This document shows, piece after piece, positions 8,413 to 10,831 of a stretch of DNA of 10,831 bases. Both the position numbers and the translations under genes were made by a program. Positions within the stretch are counted from its first letter, which is position 1, and each line of letters starts with the position of its first letter. The stretch lies in NCBI GenBank assembly GCA_903939665.1, contig CAJAHZ010000354.1, positions 1 through 10,831 of the forward strand, given 5' to 3'. This stretch comes from an uncultured Pseudomonadota bacterium. Lineage in GTDB: Bacteria > Pseudomonadota > Gammaproteobacteria > Burkholderiales > Rhodocyclaceae. The notes under the pieces are model-generated. The model was not told where the DNA came from. It was given only the letters and a program-made list of their open reading frames with translations, and searched no databases.

Positions 8413-8449
8413 CAACGTGAAGGCTGAGCCGGTCTCCGCCTTCACGTTG
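8413..8449 (+). terminator. Strong hairpin after the PKD-like gene
   Basis: CAACGTGAAGGC (8413-8424) and GCCTTCACGTTG (8438-8449) form a perfect 12-bp stem. Three further pairs (GAG/CTC) lie inside it beyond one mismatch, leaving a 5-nt loop. It begins 16 bases after the stop codon. No T-run follows on either strand, so it may act as a 3' stabiliser or a Rho-assisted or bidirectional end rather than a classic intrinsic terminator. Confidence 0.6.
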
Positions 8450-8478
8450 CCGCGAGCAAACCGAAGCCTCGCCATCCT

Positions 8479-8512
8479 GTAACGGCTATCCGAATCCCGT
8501 GACTGTTTTTTT
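8479..8512 (+). terminator. Possible second terminator with T7 run
   Basis: GTAACGG (8479-8485) can pair with CCGTGAC (8497-8503) with one mismatch and an 11-nt loop; TG and then seven T follow (8506-8512). The stem is weak, but stem plus T-run in the plus direction, 30 bases after the stronger hairpin, suits a backup terminator. The remaining bases to 8634 show no gene or other signal that I can identify. Confidence 0.35.
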
Positions 8513-8634
8513 GTCCGATGCAATATCAGAGCGGCAACGAAAATTTATCAGGCGCAGACCGCGGGTAGCTGATCCATAAATCGCCCTCCCCGAAACTTGC
8601 TGGCTCCAACATTCAGAGCTCCCATGCGCAACCT

Positions 8635-8967
8635 TCAAGCTGCGGCGCGTTGCCCTGGCTCAACCGAAAGCTTCATGCCCACCGCTTTCAACACCGCCAG
8701 CAGCGTTTTCAGCGTTGGATTGCCCTTGGGCGACAAGGTGCGATAAAGCGACTCTCTGCTGATTCCGGCTTCGGCGGCCACCGCCCCTAATCCGCCGTAA
8801 GCTTCCGCCACCGTCCGCAACGCAAGAAGCCCTGCAGCACGGTTATCCGGATCATCCAGTGACTCCATAGCCGCCTTGAGGTATTCCACCGCCAGTTCGC
8901 GGTCTGCTCGAAGTTCGGCTACCTCGCGGTCGTGATGAGAAACCGCTGCGGCCACTCGCTTGCTCAT
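8635..8967 (-). CDS. HTH antitoxin of a type II toxin-antitoxin pair (HigA-like addiction module antidote)
   Basis: From ATG 8967 the product is 110 residues. The C-terminal half (about 58-102) is an XRE-type helix-turn-helix: LGAVAAEAGISRESLYRTLS followed by KGNPTLKTLLAVLKAVGMKL. This is the pattern of the 'addiction module antidote protein' family, which binds both its toxin and its own promoter. The N-terminal half is charged and helical (SHHDREVAELRADRELAVEYLKAA) and probably contacts the toxin; that is inferred. An ATG 18 bases upstream (8985) would add METEAS, but GGAGG lies five bases before 8967 and ATG 8967 overlaps the toxin stop as ATGA, so the shorter form is chosen. It ends opposite the plus-strand PKD gene's terminator region. 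Confidence 0.9.
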   Translation of the reverse strand: MSKRVAAAVSHHDREVAELRADRELAVEYLKAAMESLDDPDNRAAGLLALRTVAEAYGGLGAVAAEAGISRESLYRTLSPKGNPTLKTLLAVLKAVGMKLSVEPGQRAAA

Positions 8968-9287
8968 GCTTGCCTCCGTTTCCAATCAGCCCAGTAACCC
9001 TTGGCCGTCTTGATATCCAATGCTTGCGTCTTTTTTGATCCACCAGACAGCAAAATAACGATTGATTGTCCATGCCGACCCAGATAGACCCGATACCCGG
9101 CACCCAAATGCTCTCGCAATTCCAAAACACCATCGCCCACTGACTCGCAATCGCCAAAATTGCCCGCTTCAATTCGCTTCAGGCGAAGCCGAACCTTGGC
9201 TTGCGCTTGCTTGTCACGCAGCGATTGAAGCCACTCGGTGACCGGCTCCTGGCCATCGGCGGTTTGGTATCGGAAAACTTCAATCAT
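8964..9287 (-). CDS. RelE/ParE-fold toxin of a type II toxin-antitoxin pair (HigB-like)
   Basis: The 107-residue protein has the layout of the Gp49-like/RelE-type 'addiction module killer' family. An N-terminal strand and helix (MIEVFRYQTADGQEPVTEWLQSL) and a helix with KVRLRLKRIEAGNFGD are followed by GVLELREHLGAGYRVYLG, the basic strand common in these toxins, then IVILLSGGSKKTQALDIKTAKGYWADWKRR. Family members act as translation-dependent or other mRNA-cutting toxins; the target here is inferred only by family. The toxin precedes the antitoxin with an ATGA overlap, the higBA order. No Shine-Dalgarno stands before ATG 9287, and the candidate promoter would give a nearly leaderless message. 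The gene appears lower in GC than its neighbours, which fits acquisition by transfer. Confidence 0.9.
   Translation of the reverse strand: MIEVFRYQTADGQEPVTEWLQSLRDKQAQAKVRLRLKRIEAGNFGDCESVGDGVLELREHLGAGYRVYLGRHGQSIVILLSGGSKKTQALDIKTAKGYWADWKRRQA
8973..8977 (-). promoter_or_regulatory. Strong ribosome binding site of the antitoxin
   Basis: GGAGG on the minus strand, five bases before ATG 8967 and inside the end of the toxin gene. The toxin itself has no visible Shine-Dalgarno, so the antitoxin should be translated more efficiently, as expected for such modules. Confidence 0.7.
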
Positions 9288-9293
9288 GACAAT

Positions 9294-9322
9294 ACTGTAG
9301 CTTACAAGTTACAGCCGAACAA
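9294..9322 (-). promoter_or_regulatory. Candidate toxin-antitoxin promoter
   Basis: On the minus strand TTGTTC (9322-9317) and TACAGT (9299-9294, four of six to -10) are 17 bases apart. Transcription would begin at or next to the toxin ATG (9287), implying a leaderless transcript. The -35 match is weak. Confidence 0.3.
9297..9312. promoter_or_regulatory. Candidate antitoxin operator
   Basis: GTAGCTTACAAGTTAC is an imperfect 16-bp palindrome (six of eight positions symmetric, GTA-CTT--AAG-TAC). It lies ten bases upstream of the toxin start and within the candidate promoter. Autoregulation by the antitoxin at such a site is standard for this family; binding here is inferred. Confidence 0.45.
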
Positions 9323-9387
9323 GCACTGCGCTTGCCCGGGCCGTGCTTGGGTATTGCAAACTCTACAATTTCAATGCGCGCAGTGCT
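9322..9387. repeat. 10-bp inverted repeat flanking a 46-bp segment
   Basis: AGCACTGCGC (9322-9331) is repeated exactly in inverse at 9378-9387 (GCGCAGTGCT). The left arm also overlaps a shorter pair, CAAGCAC (9320-9326) with GTGCTTG (9343-9349). The enclosed DNA contains the -10-like TACAAT. It has no coding content. The arms could be a regulator site pair, an RNA stem or the ends of a tiny mobile element remnant. Confidence 0.55.
9364..9369 (+). promoter_or_regulatory. Possible -10 element for the DUF1566 gene
   Basis: TACAAT matches five of six -10 positions and would give a leader of about 105 nt to the start at 9482. No good -35 lies at the right distance, so an activator or a different promoter is possible. 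Confidence 0.2.
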
Positions 9388-9481
9388 GACCACAACGGGG
9401 AGGCACACAGGCACATTTCGCTCATTTTTCTCCCATTTTTCGGCCTAAGCTGGGCATCTGTCCACGCAGGAGAAAAGCACC

Positions 9482-10735
9482 ATGAGCCCCGCCATCAAGA
9501 TGATTGCATTCGCCTTCACCGCGCTGTCGGCCTGCGTCGCAGGCCACGCCGAAAACAACCAGTTTCCCGCGCCACCGACCGGCCAGAATCGCTGTTACGG
9601 CATCACGGGTGGAGAAATCGCCTGCCCTGCGCGGGGCGCAACGCTTGCCGGCCAGGACGCCGGACACGCCCGCACCGGACTGCTTTACCGCGACAACGGC
9701 GACGGCACGATCAGCGACCTGAACACCGGCCTCATGTGGCAGAAAACGCCTGCTGCCAAAACAACGTGGCATGAGGCCAAAACAGGTGCCAGCCTTGTCG
9801 CGCTTGGCGGGCATACCGACTGGCGCTTGCCCGACATCAAGGAACTCTACTCGCTGATCGATTTCTCGGGCGCCATGGGCCCGCACAACCTCAGACCCTA
9901 TATCGACACGGCCTACTTCGATTTCCGCTACGGCGACACGCTGGCCGGCGAACGCCTGATCGACGCGCAGTACTGGAGCAGCACCGAATACACCGGGCGA
10001 ACCATGGGCGGTAACGAAACCATCTTTGGCGTGAACTTCGCCGACGGCCGCATCAAGGGCTACCCGAAGTACGCCCCGGGAAGCCGCAGCATCGGGCATC
10101 GCATGTTTGTACGCTACGTGCGAAGTAACCCGGCCTACGGGCGCAACGATTTTGTCGACAACAAGAATGGCACGGTCACGGATCGCGCCACCGGCCTGAT
10201 GTGGATGCAGGCCGACAGCGGCAAACTGAAGGCCGGCCCGCTCGGTGACGGTCGCATGGACTGGCCGCAGGCCTTGGCCTGGGCGGCGCGCCTCAACTAT
10301 GCCGGATACGCCGATTGGCGCCTGCCCAACGCCAAGGAATTGCAAAGCATCGTCGACTACCGCCGCTCTCCCGCCGCTACCCACAGCGCGGCGATCGACC
10401 CGGTTTTCAGCTGCACGGTGATTCGCAACGAGGCCGGTCGGGACGACTACGCGCATTACTGGACCAGCACGACCCACCTCGACGGCCCCCGGCAGGGGGA
10501 CGCTGCGGTGTATGTCGCATTCGGCGAAGCGCTTGGCTATATGCGCTCACCCGGCGGCGTTGCCCTGCAGGACGTGCATGGCGCCGGCGCGCAGCGCAGC
10601 GACCCGAAACAGGGCGACCCGGCCGCGTTCCCTCAGGGACGAGGACCGCAAGGCGACGTGATTCGAATCTACAACGGCGTGCGACTGGTGCGCGGGGGAT
10701 TGTCGAACAAAGAAGACCTGCTGAAACCAAACTGA
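9482..10735 (+). CDS. Exported protein with two tandem DUF1566 (Lcl C-terminal type) domains
   Basis: The 417-residue protein has an export signal at its N-terminus and two copies of the DUF1566 domain, about residues 68-214 and 224-405. Each copy has the same ordered motifs: a DNGDGTISDLNTGLMW or DNKNGTVTDRATGLMW entry, then GHTDWRLPDIKEL or GYADWRLPNAKEL, then YWSST or YWTST, ending in VRYVRS or VRLVRGG. The second copy carries the DVHGAGAQRSDPK insertion seen in this family. The D-x-x-D-G loops resemble metal-binding turns. In Legionella Lcl, this domain type takes part in adhesion; the role here is unknown. The signal is ambiguous: LSAC at residues 15-18 fits a lipobox, while GHA-EN at 21-25 fits signal peptidase I. 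AGGAG lies nine bases before ATG 9482. It is divergent from the TA pair. Confidence 0.9.
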   Translation: MSPAIKMIAFAFTALSACVAGHAENNQFPAPPTGQNRCYGITGGEIACPARGATLAGQDAGHARTGLLYRDNGDGTISDLNTGLMWQKTPAAKTTWHEAKTGASLVALGGHTDWRLPDIKELYSLIDFSGAMGPHNLRPYIDTAYFDFRYGDTLAGERLIDAQYWSSTEYTGRTMGGNETIFGVNFADGRIKGYPKYAPGSRSIGHRMFVRYVRSNPAYGRNDFVDNKNGTVTDRATGLMWMQADSGKLKAGPLGDGRMDWPQALAWAARLNYAGYADWRLPNAKELQSIVDYRRSPAATHSAAIDPVFSCTVIRNEAGRDDYAHYWTSTTHLDGPRQGDAAVYVAFGEALGYMRSPGGVALQDVHGAGAQRSDPKQGDPAAFPQGRGPQGDVIRIYNGVRLVRGGLSNKEDLLKPN

Positions 10736-10796
10736 CAGACACCGGCCGCACGCTGCTTCATGGATTGTTTTTCAGCAGATAATTTCCCGCCTCAAC

Positions 10797-10831
10797 ATGC
10801 GCTGGTACGCGCTCAAGCACTTGGGCGTAGG
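10797..10831 (+). CDS. Possible 5' end of a further gene, cut by the window edge
   Basis: An ATG at 10797 opens a frame (MRWYALKHLGV) that runs off the end of the window. No clear Shine-Dalgarno precedes it, and eleven codons are too few to recognise a family. The 61 bases before it, after the DUF1566 stop, show no convincing terminator. Confidence 0.25.
   Translation, partial: MRWYALKHLGV

Noticed and set aside
9320..9400. Integron attC or transposon end
   Set aside because: The inverted repeat lacks the GTTRRRY/RYYYAAC core sites, and there is no integrase, transposase or target-site duplication nearby.
9422..10477. 351-codon open frame on the minus strand over the DUF1566 gene
   Set aside because: The opposite strand encodes two clear DUF1566 domains with a signal peptide and ribosome binding site; this frame has none of these.

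Overview
The window looks like a chromosomal segment of a GC-rich betaproteobacterium, plausibly Rhodocyclales. This rests on the character of the GlnE and YhdP proteins and on the yhdP-nitrilase order; it is an inference, since no rRNA or other marker is present. The left two thirds is conserved housekeeping DNA and the right third is small accessory genes. Nothing here is a clear, previously undescribed multi-gene system. The less explained parts are two exported proteins and several short symmetric DNA elements.

Left block, minus strand (about 1-4886). A large AsmA/YhdP-type envelope protein (yhdP) is followed, with a 20-nt overlap, by a Nit1-type carbon-nitrogen hydrolase; the two are almost certainly co-transcribed. 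After the nitrilase stop come a perfect 12-bp palindrome and five tandem CTCTGCG heptamers.

Centre (4887-7778). A 147-bp divergent region separates yhdP from glnE (plus strand). It holds candidate overlapping promoters and a perfect 12-bp palindrome, CACAATATTGTG. glnE encodes the bifunctional glutamine synthetase adenylyl-transferring/removing enzyme. It starts at TTG, because an in-frame stop lies just upstream.

Right block (7779-10831). A small exported protein with a PKD-like domain and a cysteine-rich tail follows glnE on the same strand and ends at a strong hairpin. Next, on the minus strand, is a type II toxin-antitoxin pair (RelE/ParE-fold toxin first, HTH antitoxin second, ATGA overlap). 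Diverging from it is an exported protein with two tandem DUF1566 (Lcl C-terminal type) domains. The 194-bp region between toxin and DUF1566 gene carries a candidate operator palindrome and a separate 10-bp inverted repeat. The last 35 bases may be the beginning of another gene.

Functionally, glnE links to nitrogen regulation, yhdP to envelope lipid homeostasis and the nitrilase to metabolite repair. The exported proteins and the TA pair show no sequence-based link to these or to one another.
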